Below are positions 8,907 through 18,510 of a stretch of DNA of 64,000 bases, in pieces (within the stretch, counting starts at the first letter, position 1; each line of letters opens with the position of its first letter). This stretch comes from JBOFOR01 sp051654865. Its GTDB lineage: Bacteria; Bacillota; Clostridia; Peptostreptococcales; Peptostreptococcaceae. Location of the stretch: assembly GCA_051654865.1 (NCBI GenBank), contig JBOFYV010000104.1, forward strand, positions 1 through 64,000. Direction: 5' to 3'. Position numbers and translations under genes: made by a program. Under the pieces are notes generated by a model. The model was given only the letters and a program-made list of their open reading frames with translations, made no database searches and was not told where the DNA came from.

Positions 8907-9785
8907 ATGAAATATAACTTCACAAGCGGAGCGGAATTATTAGAAAAGTGTAACGAATTTAATATGACAATGAGTCAGATATGTATAGAAAGAGAAGCTG
9001 AACTTCTTGGAGTAACTAAAGAAGAAGTAAGAGAAAGAATGGCTGTAAGTCTTCAAATAATGAAGGCTGCTACAGAAAAAGCTGTAGAAGAAGATATAAA
9101 ATCTATGGGTGGACTTATAGGTGGAGAAGCTAAAAAGTTAACTAAATATAGAGGTTCATCTAGAAGTGTATGCGGAGAACTAATGAATAAGGCAATGGTA
9201 GCAGCAATGGGTACTATGGAAGTAAATGCTTCTATGGGTCTTATAGTTGCAGCACCAACTGCTGGTTCTTGCGGGATACTACCAGGAGCAGTCGTAACAA
9301 TAGGTAAGGAATATGGATTCTCTGATGATGAGATGATAGATGCATTATTTGCAGCATCTGCTATAGGTGTTATAATAACAAGAAATGCGACTGTATCTGG
9401 AGCAGAAGGTGGATGTCAAGCTGAAACGGGTGCAGCGGCAGCTATGGCTTCAGCAGGTGTGGTAGAAATGATGGGTGGATCTGTTGAGCAAGCAATACAT
9501 GCAGCATCTCATTGTTTACAAAATGTAATGGGACTTGTATGTGACCCAATAGCAGGTCTTGTTGAAGCACCTTGCCAAGGTAGAAATGCTATTGGTGTAG
9601 CAAATGCATTAATATCTGCTGAGTTATGTTTAGCAGGAATATTAAACATAATACCATTTGATGAAACTGTTGCAGCTATGTATAAAGTAGGTAAGACTTT
9701 ACCTATGGAATTAAGAGAAACAGCATTAGGTGGAGTTGCAGCTACATGCACAGGATGTTCTTTAACAACTAAAATATTTGGATAA
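8907..9785 (+). CDS. sdaAA: L-serine dehydratase, iron-sulfur-dependent, alpha subunit
   Basis: 292 residues. Carries the TAGSCGILPG motif and the cysteines expected for the 4Fe-4S cluster, in LVCDPIAGLVEAPCQGRN and the C-terminal TCTGCSL. The oxygen-labile cluster acts as a Lewis acid in serine deamination, fitting an anaerobe. RBS AAGGAGAG. A strong hairpin follows at 9798-9830. Confidence 0.96.
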   Translation: MKYNFTSGAELLEKCNEFNMTMSQICIEREAELLGVTKEEVRERMAVSLQIMKAATEKAVEEDIKSMGGLIGGEAKKLTKYRGSSRSVCGELMNKAMVAAMGTMEVNASMGLIVAAPTAGSCGILPGAVVTIGKEYGFSDDEMIDALFAASAIGVIITRNATVSGAEGGCQAETGAAAAMASAGVVEMMGGSVEQAIHAASHCLQNVMGLVCDPIAGLVEAPCQGRNAIGVANALISAELCLAGILNIIPFDETVAAMYKVGKTLPMELRETALGGVAATCTGCSLTTKIFG

Positions 9786-9797
9786 TATATAAATATA

Positions 9798-9830
9798 AAG
9801 GGTATGAACTTAAAGTTCATACCCTTTTTT
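9798..9830 (+). terminator. Terminator after sdaAA
   Basis: AAGGGTATGAACTT/AAGTTCATACCCTT stem with a T run. Confidence 0.9.
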
Positions 9831-9928
9831 GTAAAAAAAAATCTGTACATATAAAAAAATAGAGGACTTTTAACAAGTATATCGAAAATAAATAGGTGGA
9901 TAGTTATGCTAAAAATGGGGGTAAAAAG

Positions 9929-11077
9929 GTGAATAATATAAAAATAGGCATTAGAGATGTAATTAAAGATTTAGACATAAACAAAAACAAAGTAGAATTT
10001 ATCAATGATTTAAATTTATTTTTAAATGTAATAGCATTTAATAACTCAGAAAAAGACTATTATGAGACTATAAAAGAAAATATTGCTGATTATATGGGGA
10101 ATTGGGATGTAGACATTGATAAGAATTTTTTTATAATATCTAAGTATATTAAATCAAGAAAATTACCATATAAAATTGCAAAAGATGAAGGTTTTGATCA
10201 AATCAAAAGCGAAAAATTTATTATATCTATGCTAGTAGAAATGTATGCAATGAAATTAATAATAGAAAACAATAAAAATTCAAAAGAGGAATTAAATCGA
10301 TTTATATGTAATGAATTAAATAAGAATGGATTGAAGGTAAGTGAAAAAGATATAATACTAAATGATTTAGATTACTTATTTAAAGACAATAAGTTATTTA
10401 GTATATGTAGAGAAAATTTACTAAAAAGGCAAGATGAAATAAATTTATCTTTAAATAAGTTAATATATGTAGTATCTAAAAGGAGAAACATTAATTTACA
10501 GCTAAGTTATGATATGGGTAAAAATACATATAAAAATATAGGTTCAGAAGATAAGTTGACACAAGTATATAAGGAAGAAAATATAAATTTAAAAAATGAA
10601 ATAGATAAATTAAAAAAAGATCTAGAATTAAATAATTTGTTGCTATCAGAGTTTTTAGATAAAGAAATTGAATTTAAAAATGAAATAAATAAACTTCAAA
10701 GTTATGCAATGGAATTAACTAGTTATGGAGAAGAACAGTATTCAAAAGCTCTAATTGATTTAGTTAAACTAATGAATGATTCTACAAATGGAAATTTATT
10801 AGATAGATTATATTGTTATTCCAAGGGAAATGAAGAGAAGAATTTAATGTTTATAGCTAAGAATTTGTTCAATGTATTTAGACAGCTAGGTATATCTCCA
10901 AGGGAAACTACGAAGATAGGTGAAGATGTTATAATTGAAGAATATTCGTTTTACAATTATAGATTGAACAAAGATATATCCGATATAAAGTTATGTGAAG
11001 GAGAAATAGTATATCCAGCGTGGTTTTACAATAATAAAGAAATACTAAAGCCATATGTTAATATAAAGGGGGAATAG
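9929..11077 (+). CDS. GrpE-like coiled-coil protein of the Hsp70/beta-CASP operon
   Basis: 382 residues from the GTG at 9929, which is 6 nt behind GGGGGT; a longer frame from GTG 9896 lacks a good binding site. The first ~200 residues are helical, rich in Lys/Asn/Glu, and unrecognised. Residues ~210-270 form a coiled coil (KNEIDKLKKDLELNNLLL...). The last ~110 residues resemble GrpE: helices, then a small beta region EGEIVYPAWFYNNKEILKPYV, comparable with the GrpE ending GYKLGIKVLRPSMVKV. It is 3 bases from an Hsp70 gene, which supports a nucleotide-exchange or adaptor role. The GrpE link is an inference from weak similarity and context. Confidence 0.6.
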   Translation: MNNIKIGIRDVIKDLDINKNKVEFINDLNLFLNVIAFNNSEKDYYETIKENIADYMGNWDVDIDKNFFIISKYIKSRKLPYKIAKDEGFDQIKSEKFIISMLVEMYAMKLIIENNKNSKEELNRFICNELNKNGLKVSEKDIILNDLDYLFKDNKLFSICRENLLKRQDEINLSLNKLIYVVSKRRNINLQLSYDMGKNTYKNIGSEDKLTQVYKEENINLKNEIDKLKKDLELNNLLLSEFLDKEIEFKNEINKLQSYAMELTSYGEEQYSKALIDLVKLMNDSTNGNLLDRLYCYSKGNEEKNLMFIAKNLFNVFRQLGISPRETTKIGEDVIIEEYSFYNYRLNKDISDIKLCEGEIVYPAWFYNNKEILKPYVNIKGE

Positions 11078-11080
11078 TCT

Positions 11081-12766
11081 GTGCATATTCAAGATGGAAC
11101 AAATACTTATTTTGGTATTGATTTAGGTACGACAAATACAGTGGTATCAAAAGGTAGTGTGTTATATAATGGTCTAATACAATCGCAAATTATACAAGTT
11201 ATGCAAATTGATGAAAATAAATCTCCAACTACAGAGTTTATATTGCCATCAATACTATATGTAGATGAAAATGGGAAAGAATATGTAGGAAAAATAGCAA
11301 AAGATATAAAATCGAAAGCTTCAAAGAAGGTACTATATAATACTAAGAGATACATTGGGAGTAATAAAATATGGTCATTAGGTGAAAAAAAATACACATC
11401 TAAAGATGTAGCAAAGCAAATTTTAAAAACATGCAGAGATTCTATGAAGAGATATAACCAAGGACAAGATGTTGAAAGTGTAACTATTACTGTGCCTGCA
11501 TCATTTAATACGGATCAAATAAAGGATACAAAAGATGCTGCAATGGAAATCGGTTTCACAAGTGTAAACCTTATACCAGAACCAACCTCTGCTCTTATCG
11601 ACTTTATAAATGAGCAATCAAATTTAATAGAAAGACAAAGACAAGTTGACTTGTCGAAAAGCACAAGAATATTAGTCTTCGATTTAGGTGGAGGAACTTG
11701 TGATATTGCAATTGTAGATGTTATACAAAATGGCAGAAAAGTTGAATTTACAGAAGTAGCAATTGGAAGATATGATGAGCTTGGTGGAATTGATTTTGAC
11801 AACAAAGTAGCACTAGTTAAGCTAGAAGAATTTTTAAGAAGATACAACTTAGAATATTACGATTTAGATAAAGAGCAGAGAGAAAATATGGTTAGACATC
11901 TAAGAATATTTGCAGAAAAATCAAAGGAAAGAATATCATCGGATATAGAAATGAACTGTTATTTTGGTGAAAGCTTTGACCATTATATAATGGACTTTTA
12001 TGCTGGTGAACCAGTTCAATTTTCTATAAATAAAGATGAATATGATGATGCTATAAAAGAATTCTTTACAAAATCAAAACCAAGTAATAAAAGATCAGAA
12101 GAAGAAAGTCAAAAAAATATAGTTGATCCAATATTAAACACATTAAGAGATTATAATATAAATAAAGATAGTATAGATTACTTATTTTTAACAGGTGGTA
12201 TGACTAAATATCAACTAGTAAGAGATAAAATTAAAAATATATTAGAGTTAGATGAAAAACAGATTATAAACTCTACAGATCCATTGAGCTCCGTTGCTAA
12301 AGGAGCTGCAATATATGATTATTATGAAACTGTTATCAACAGAGTAGAAAATACACAAAATAGATATGCTGAAAGTATAAATGAAACTTTTAAAGAAAAA
12401 AAGTTTGAGTTAACAAGAGTTTTAGCAGAAGCTATAATGATAGATGTGAAACAAGGATTACCTGTGGTTATAATAAACTCAAATCAGGAAGTACCATATG
12501 AAGGGAAGTTAAAAGGTGCACTAAGAACAACTAGTCCATCTGGTATAGAAATAAATCTTTATGCAGGAATAGATCAGTTTGATTCTAAGATGAGGATACA
12601 AAGAAAATACAAAGCATATTTTAAAACTCCTAAAAAACCAGGAACGCCAATAGATATTAACTTTTCAATAGACAAGGATAAATACTTAAGATTGTATGTG
12701 GATGTGGATGGAGAGAAAATAGAATTAAAGCAAGAAGTAGATTTAAAAGAAAAAGAGATTATATAA
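11081..12766 (+). CDS. Hsp70-family ATPase, shortened (no lid)
   Basis: 561 residues. Phosphate-1 motif FGIDLGTTNT is at residues 11-20, phosphate-2 VFDLGGGTCDIAIVDV at ~200-215, and the adenosine motif LTGGMTKYQLVRDKI at ~375. A beta-type substrate-binding region follows (about 430-555). The protein ends there, so the alpha-helical lid and the usual acidic C-terminal tail of DnaK are missing; the canonical DnaK in this window has 611 residues. GTG start behind AAGGGGGA. Second gene of a four-gene operon; no J-domain gene accompanies it. Likely an ATP-driven client-binding module specific to its neighbours. Confidence 0.9.
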   Translation: MHIQDGTNTYFGIDLGTTNTVVSKGSVLYNGLIQSQIIQVMQIDENKSPTTEFILPSILYVDENGKEYVGKIAKDIKSKASKKVLYNTKRYIGSNKIWSLGEKKYTSKDVAKQILKTCRDSMKRYNQGQDVESVTITVPASFNTDQIKDTKDAAMEIGFTSVNLIPEPTSALIDFINEQSNLIERQRQVDLSKSTRILVFDLGGGTCDIAIVDVIQNGRKVEFTEVAIGRYDELGGIDFDNKVALVKLEEFLRRYNLEYYDLDKEQRENMVRHLRIFAEKSKERISSDIEMNCYFGESFDHYIMDFYAGEPVQFSINKDEYDDAIKEFFTKSKPSNKRSEEESQKNIVDPILNTLRDYNINKDSIDYLFLTGGMTKYQLVRDKIKNILELDEKQIINSTDPLSSVAKGAAIYDYYETVINRVENTQNRYAESINETFKEKKFELTRVLAEAIMIDVKQGLPVVIINSNQEVPYEGKLKGALRTTSPSGIEINLYAGIDQFDSKMRIQRKYKAYFKTPKKPGTPIDINFSIDKDKYLRLYVDVDGEKIELKQEVDLKEKEII

Positions 12767-12778
12767 GGGGGGGTATTT

Positions 12779-14386
12779 ATGATATTAAAAAGTTTAGAAG
12801 ATCTAGAAAAATATAAAAATAGTATGAGTATCTCAAAACCTTTAGTTAGTCTAAAAGACATTAATGAAGTAAGTGAAGGTGGAGGAGAAAGTACTAACAC
12901 ATGTAGCAATAAGTTATTTTATTGGAATTTTGAGTCATATTATATAGAAGAATTGGTAAGATGTTATGAAAAACAAGTAATAAATGATTCCAGTATGCAG
13001 GAACTAGAAATTGGATTAAAGTGTATAGCAGATGATATGATGTCAGAAAATACATGTCCAATAGAGGCTATACTATATGCATCTAAAATTATAAATAACG
13101 TGTTAATAAATAACAATTCAATCCTAGATACAATAGGTAATGTGATTTCATATGTATATTTAAGAAATGAAGATGAATATAAGGATACTATAAAATTTAT
13201 ATTAGAAGAATGGTCATGGACTCCGCAATTAATGATATTAATAAATGCTTGTGGTAAAATATCTGACTTGGACTTGTTAAGATTAATTTATGAAAGACAT
13301 TTGAAAGGAGACACAAGACTACATATATTAAAGGCTTTTATGAATGTAAATAACGAAAATAAAGAAATATGCATTGAATACACATTGAAAATAATAAGCC
13401 TGACACAAGAAAGTGATAATACTGAAGTTCAAATGGCTAAGTACTTTATCCATAATTACACAAAGAATTTTGGAAAATCAGCTATAAAAAAAGCTGAAGA
13501 GTATATGAATATACCTACCATTAATAAACAAGCTAGAAAAGTAATCAGTAGGGTTATTCCAAGTGCATCTAAAATTGAGGTGATTACACTTGATATAATG
13601 ATAAAAAAAGCTAAAAACTGGGAACTAGAAAGGGACTTTGAAGAAATATTTACTATGTGGATGAATAATAGTACAACTAGAAAAAATGCATTTTTAGCTA
13701 TAAGATATGCAAACTCACCAATAGTAGAAGTATTAATAGTAAACACTCTTAATAAATATCAATGTAACTCTATAGAAATAGGCACAGCACTTATTACACT
13801 GGCTCAATGGGGTTCAAGAAAAGGATGTAGCAAAGTATTTTATGAGTTAATAGATAAATATAAAAAAGATACAAATAAAAAAGTATATTGCAATGCTGCT
13901 ATGTGTTCACTAGGAAAAGAAGATGATGCTATAGAATTAATAAAAGAATTCTTAGAAGGCAATTATTATGATAGTCGCCAGATATTTTCAATAATTAGAG
14001 ATTGTGCTTATAAGAGTAATCAATTATTAAAATATGCGGTTAGAGTAGTATATCATGAATATTTAAATAGTAAAGATGAAGAAAAAATAATTAAAGCTAT
14101 AAATGGAGCGTATGAATTATGTGATAAGCCAAAGTTTAATTTTAAGGATATATCACTTTCAGCAATAAAAAATGCAATAGGTATTACTCAAAAAACAGAT
14201 AGGAAATTTACTGATAATGTATATGTAGCATTAGTAAACTTGGTTGAAAGATTGTTAAATGATAAAAATAAAGATGAGTTTATAGATATATTATTTTTCA
14301 TTATTGAAAATGATGAATGTAATCAAAGGCTTAAATTGAAGGCTATTTCAATGTTGAAGAGACTAAGAGTAGATCCTCCTAAATAA
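12779..14386 (+). CDS. Alpha-helical (HEAT-like) repeat protein
   Basis: 535 residues without recognisable catalytic motifs. From about residue 75 the chain is a series of amphipathic helix pairs of 30-40 residues (for example EDDAIELIKEFLEG and SNQLLKYAVRVVYHEYLN), as in HEAT/ARM-type solenoids. No membrane segment or signal peptide is seen. The ATG follows a run of seven G. The start is 12 bases after the Hsp70 stop and the end is one base before the nuclease gene, so it is translated with them. A scaffold joining the Hsp70 and the nuclease is a reasonable guess, not shown. Confidence 0.65.
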   Translation: MILKSLEDLEKYKNSMSISKPLVSLKDINEVSEGGGESTNTCSNKLFYWNFESYYIEELVRCYEKQVINDSSMQELEIGLKCIADDMMSENTCPIEAILYASKIINNVLINNNSILDTIGNVISYVYLRNEDEYKDTIKFILEEWSWTPQLMILINACGKISDLDLLRLIYERHLKGDTRLHILKAFMNVNNENKEICIEYTLKIISLTQESDNTEVQMAKYFIHNYTKNFGKSAIKKAEEYMNIPTINKQARKVISRVIPSASKIEVITLDIMIKKAKNWELERDFEEIFTMWMNNSTTRKNAFLAIRYANSPIVEVLIVNTLNKYQCNSIEIGTALITLAQWGSRKGCSKVFYELIDKYKKDTNKKVYCNAAMCSLGKEDDAIELIKEFLEGNYYDSRQIFSIIRDCAYKSNQLLKYAVRVVYHEYLNSKDEEKIIKAINGAYELCDKPKFNFKDISLSAIKNAIGITQKTDRKFTDNVYVALVNLVERLLNDKNKDEFIDILFFIIENDECNQRLKLKAISMLKRLRVDPPK

Positions 14387-14387
14387 T

Positions 14388-16373
14388 ATGTATAAATATA
14401 AAAATACCTTAATTGATAAACATAAAGTTGATAAAATCGAAAAAGATATTATTTCAACATTTAATAATTTTGGATATGAAGAGATAGAAAATCTAAAGGC
14501 GGTAGATTATTTTCTAGAAAATGTATCTTTTATTCAAAGAAGCAATAAAGATATGTTGGAATTATTAACTTGTACAAAATATAGATTAAAAGAATATCTA
14601 CTATCGTACCAATACGGAGTGGAAAGTTTTTCGTATAACTCAAATAGTGTAGGGATAATATATTCTATATTATCTCTACTTAATTTAAAGTTGTATGAAC
14701 AAGCGGACTTTATGTTTAAAAAAAACCAAGAAAAAATAATTGAAATTATAAACTCAAATAAATCCAATATAGATGATTTTATAGATATATTAATATACTT
14801 TAATATACCTATTACATTTGTGGATGACATAAGTGAAAAATTAGATATGTTAAGTGATGAAAGAAAAAAGTATATATACATATTGGTTAATTTAATAAAA
14901 GATCGAAAAAATAATATACTAGAAACATTAGAAAATAATAAAAAACAGCTTGATTATGATGAAATTAGTGAGTATCAAGAATATATGTCGGATATAATTA
15001 ATATATTTAGGGAACTAAACTTACATCAATTAGAAGAGTTGTATAGAATTAAATTAAGTAGTTATGGAGATAGCATTAATGTTTTAAATATGCTACCTTG
15101 TGATAATTTAGAGGAATATATATGTAAATCATTATTAGAAATTACAGAATTATATAAAATTGAAAAAAACTATATACCAAATACAATAAATAAATATAAT
15201 TTTGAAGATAAATTTATAAAAATTATTAGTTACCAACCAAATGCACTTGTTAGCATGCATGTGTTAAAGATTGACGAAAGCTATATAATAATTGATTGTG
15301 GAGCTTCATTGATAAAAAAAGAAATAAATAAAATTGATGTAGATAACTTTTTTATGGAAAATAATATAGATACAAATAAAATAAAGGGTGTTATATTAAG
15401 TCATGCCCATCTAGATCACTATGGTAGTATTGACTTACTTCAACCATATGTAAATAATATTTATATGACTAAGGATACTTATAATATAATAAATATTGTA
15501 GGAAAAAATCTTAAACTAGATGAAAATAAGATTTGTATAAAAAAAGATAATGATAAATTTACTATAGAGGATATTGAAATAGAGTTTTTCCCATCGAATC
15601 ATATAAAAGGATCCATAGGAGTATGTATAAACTATAAAGAAAAAATGATAGTTTATACAGGTGACTTTTCATTTAATAGGCAGGCTACAACCCAATACCT
15701 AGATGAAAAAAGGCTTATTAAATATAAATATGCTGATTATTTAATTATTGAATCAACATACGGAAATAAAGATATTGATTTACCATATTCTTTTAAAAAA
15801 AAGCTATTTAATTATTTTGTAAATTTATCAATAAAAAATAATATAAAAGTTATTATACCTACATTTGCAATAGGTGTTGCACAAGAATGCTATGATATAA
15901 TCAAAAATAGTACAGTTAAAGCTAATACACTAATAGATGGATTGGCATTAAAAGTGAATGAATACTATAATAAAGTGGAAAAAGAGACAGATGTAAGTTT
16001 ATGCTTGAATTTTCAAATAGAAAAGCAAATATATACTAGATATAATAATAGCGATGTTATCATAGCGACTGGTGGAGGTATGAACGAAGGGAGTATGTGT
16101 GAAAAATACTATAATATAGCCCTAAAAGATAATAAAATGGTAACCATATTGAAGTGTGGATATATTGATAAAGATACAATAGAAAAAAGAATAAAGCCAT
16201 ATGATACAATAGATATAAATTTAATTGATGTAAGTATGACATCTCATGCTGGATATAATGATTTAATAAAAGCTGTTGATACCATAGAACCTAAAAATCT
16301 AATAATGGTTCATGGAAGTGGAATTAAGTTATACGAGGAAGTTCATAATATAGAATATAGTTGTATTGTATAA
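14388..16373 (+). CDS. Metallo-beta-lactamase/beta-CASP nuclease-like protein with N-terminal extension
   Basis: 661 residues. The C-terminal ~390 residues carry the full metallo-beta-lactamase/beta-CASP set: HAHLDH at about 338-343, the motif-3 histidine in PSNHIKGS, motif-4 aspartate in YTGDFSF, ESTYGN (beta-CASP motif A) at ~454, PTFAIGVAQE, and the late histidines in TSHAGYNDL and VHGSG. These are the residues of CPSF73/RNase J-type RNA nucleases and related archaeal/bacterial enzymes. The first ~270 residues are helical and unrecognised, an unusual addition. The start is one base after the previous stop, with only a weak binding site, so translation is probably coupled. RNase activity is inferred from motifs. 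Confidence 0.85.
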   Translation: MYKYKNTLIDKHKVDKIEKDIISTFNNFGYEEIENLKAVDYFLENVSFIQRSNKDMLELLTCTKYRLKEYLLSYQYGVESFSYNSNSVGIIYSILSLLNLKLYEQADFMFKKNQEKIIEIINSNKSNIDDFIDILIYFNIPITFVDDISEKLDMLSDERKKYIYILVNLIKDRKNNILETLENNKKQLDYDEISEYQEYMSDIINIFRELNLHQLEELYRIKLSSYGDSINVLNMLPCDNLEEYICKSLLEITELYKIEKNYIPNTINKYNFEDKFIKIISYQPNALVSMHVLKIDESYIIIDCGASLIKKEINKIDVDNFFMENNIDTNKIKGVILSHAHLDHYGSIDLLQPYVNNIYMTKDTYNIINIVGKNLKLDENKICIKKDNDKFTIEDIEIEFFPSNHIKGSIGVCINYKEKMIVYTGDFSFNRQATTQYLDEKRLIKYKYADYLIIESTYGNKDIDLPYSFKKKLFNYFVNLSIKNNIKVIIPTFAIGVAQECYDIIKNSTVKANTLIDGLALKVNEYYNKVEKETDVSLCLNFQIEKQIYTRYNNSDVIIATGGGMNEGSMCEKYYNIALKDNKMVTILKCGYIDKDTIEKRIKPYDTIDINLIDVSMTSHAGYNDLIKAVDTIEPKNLIMVHGSGIKLYEEVHNIEYSCIV

Positions 16374-16392
16374 ACAACTACGAAAGAATAAT

Positions 16393-16418
16393 AAAAAAGA
16401 GGCTAATGCCTCTTTTTT
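16393..16418. terminator. Bidirectional terminator
   Basis: AAAAAAGAGGC-TAAT-GCCTCTTTTTT, between two convergent genes; it overlaps the stop codon of the minus-strand carboxypeptidase gene. Confidence 0.9.
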
Positions 16419-17727
16419 ATTTACGTCTTTTTCTTTGAGTAGTATAAATCTTGCGATTATTTCTTTTTTGCTTTCTCAGTAGTTTTCTTATAACTAAGAC
16501 TATAAATATAACAATTAAAACTACAAAACATAGAGCTAAAACTTTTATTGTATTCATTAATATTTTATTCTCTGTAATAAAAGCAAATACACTATTTACA
16601 TCATTTTTAGCAATAAGATTTATAGTATGCTCGATTTCTTTTTCGTTTCTAATTTCTAAAGTACCTACTTTATCCCCTTTTTTTACAGGTAGATTTATAT
16701 CATCTAAATTAAATTTATGTGTATAGTCACTTTCTTTACTTCCGTTAGGAAGTACCACTTTATAGCTATACTCTGGACTATAAATCAACTTTTTTTGCTT
16801 AGTAAAAAACATTCCTTTACTCTTGATAAAATCATCTTTATTTATTATTGTAGTAGAATAATAATTATCAAATCCATAGTCTAACAAAGTTCTAGAATCT
16901 AAGTATAAATTAGCACTATCGCTTTTACAAACTACTGAAATAAGCCTCATATTATCCTTAACTGCACTTGAGACCAAACATCTGCCAGCAGCATCCGTAG
17001 TACCAGTTTTTATACCATCAACAATGTCGTATTTAATAGGAACATCCTTACCTTTATAATTAAAAGTTTCATTTTTTGAAGATATAAATTTATTGGTATT
17101 TTTAAAGTGCCTTGCAATAGAGTTTTCATCAGCTGCATCGAATTTTATGTAAGGTGTCTTAACTATGTTCCTAAAAATTTCACTACTCATAGCTTCCCTA
17201 GACATTAAAGCTAAGTCATAAGCTGTTGTATAGTGATTATCATCTGGTAGACCATGAGGATTTGTAAAGTTAGTATCATTAGCACCAATTGCTTTTGCTT
17301 CTTCATTCATAAGTTTGCAGAAATTTTCTTCCGATCCGCTAACATAAGTAGCTAGAACATAAGAGGCATCATTAGATGAATGAACTAAAACAGCATCCAA
17401 TAGCTGTTTAACGGTAAAAGATTCACCATCTTTTAAGTACATACTAGACCCTTCGATTACAGGTAAGTCCTGTATTTTTATAACTTCATTTAAATCTGAT
17501 ACATTTTTTAAAACTACATATGCTGTCCATATCTTGGTAGTTGAAGCTGGATAAAGTTTGTCAGAACCGTTTTTATCAAATAAAACTTGTCCAGTTTCAT
17601 AGTCCATTAAAACAGAGTATTGAGCGGCTAACTGTGGTTTATTATCCGCAAATGATTGACTTAAATTACCTACAAAAAAGGTGAAGGTCATAAGTAATGA
17701 TGCTAAAAGTGATATAAATCTTTTCAT
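16417..17727 (-). CDS. D-alanyl-D-alanine carboxypeptidase (low-molecular-weight PBP)
   Basis: 436 residues. N-terminal signal peptide (MKRFISLLASLLMTFTFFVG...SFA). The serine-peptidase triad of S11 enzymes is visible: SxxK in ASTTKIW at about 61-67, SxN in HSSNDAS at ~115, KTG in GIKTGTTDAAG at ~240. A C-terminal domain, one transmembrane helix (about 390-415) and a strongly basic tail (RKQKRNNRKIYTTQRKRRK) anchor it to the membrane. It trims the terminal D-Ala of peptidoglycan stem peptides outside the cell. DacF-like proteins of spore formers look similar, but a specific sporulation role cannot be read here. Confidence 0.93.
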   Translation of the reverse strand: MKRFISLLASLLMTFTFFVGNLSQSFADNKPQLAAQYSVLMDYETGQVLFDKNGSDKLYPASTTKIWTAYVVLKNVSDLNEVIKIQDLPVIEGSSMYLKDGESFTVKQLLDAVLVHSSNDASYVLATYVSGSEENFCKLMNEEAKAIGANDTNFTNPHGLPDDNHYTTAYDLALMSREAMSSEIFRNIVKTPYIKFDAADENSIARHFKNTNKFISSKNETFNYKGKDVPIKYDIVDGIKTGTTDAAGRCLVSSAVKDNMRLISVVCKSDSANLYLDSRTLLDYGFDNYYSTTIINKDDFIKSKGMFFTKQKKLIYSPEYSYKVVLPNGSKESDYTHKFNLDDINLPVKKGDKVGTLEIRNEKEIEHTINLIAKNDVNSVFAFITENKILMNTIKVLALCFVVLIVIFIVLVIRKLLRKQKRNNRKIYTTQRKRRK

Positions 17728-17805
17728 CTGATAACCTCCAATAATTAAATTTATATTTTAGTATAACATATTTTAGTCAATAATTAAAAGGAAGGAGTGA
17801 TAAAT

Positions 17806-18420
17806 TTGAGTAAAAAAGGAAAAATAATCATATTTATTTTAATAGTGTTTATAGGTGTTGCATCTATAATATACAACCTAAATGACAATATCAACGAGAA
17901 TATATATGTTGTAAGTCAAAATGAAGAAATAAAAAAAGATAGTAATATTGAAGATTTAGAATATGAAAAAAGCAACAATATTACTAAAAAAAGTATAACA
18001 ATATTTATAAGCGGTGAAGTAAATAATCCAGGTGTAGTAACAATAGAAGGTGATAAAAGGCTGTCTGATGCAGTAGAACAACTAGGTGGTGCAACTGTAG
18101 ATGCGGATTTGAATAAAATAAATTTAGCGATGAAAATAGAAGATGAAAAGCATTACATAATACCTAAAAAAGGAGAGATATTAGATATTAATATCGAAGG
18201 AGGGGGCAGTATAGATTCTAATAATTCTAAAATAAACATAAATAGTGCATCAATAGATGAGTTAGATACACTTCCAGGTGTAGGAGAAGCCACTGCTAAT
18301 AAAATAGTAAGTTATAGAGATGAAAATGGAAAATTTAAGTCTATAGAAGAAATTAAAAATGTAAATGGAATAGGTGATAAAAAATTTTTAGAACTAAAAG
18401 ATAAAATTATAGTAGAATAG
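17806..18420 (+). CDS. comEA: ComEA family helix-hairpin-helix protein
   Basis: 204 residues from the TTG at 17806, placed 8 nt behind GGAAGGAG; the in-frame GTG at 17797 lies inside that binding site. One N-terminal membrane helix (IIIFILIVFIGVASIIYNL), a SLBB-type domain (about 65-120), and a C-terminal pair of helix-hairpin-helix motifs (NSASIDELDTLPGVGEATANKIV, NVNGIGDKKFLEL). ComEA is a membrane-bound DNA receptor in DNA uptake. It lies next to the selenium genes rather than beside comEC; the comEC parts are 9-13 kb away. Confidence 0.9.
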   Translation: MSKKGKIIIFILIVFIGVASIIYNLNDNINENIYVVSQNEEIKKDSNIEDLEYEKSNNITKKSITIFISGEVNNPGVVTIEGDKRLSDAVEQLGGATVDADLNKINLAMKIEDEKHYIIPKKGEILDINIEGGGSIDSNNSKININSASIDELDTLPGVGEATANKIVSYRDENGKFKSIEEIKNVNGIGDKKFLELKDKIIVE

Positions 18421-18510
18421 ACAAATAAAATACTCAATATTTTAAATTATTATATCAAAATATGGTATTATAATTATGTAACGATATATAAGAGGAGGCG
18501 TGTTATAAAA

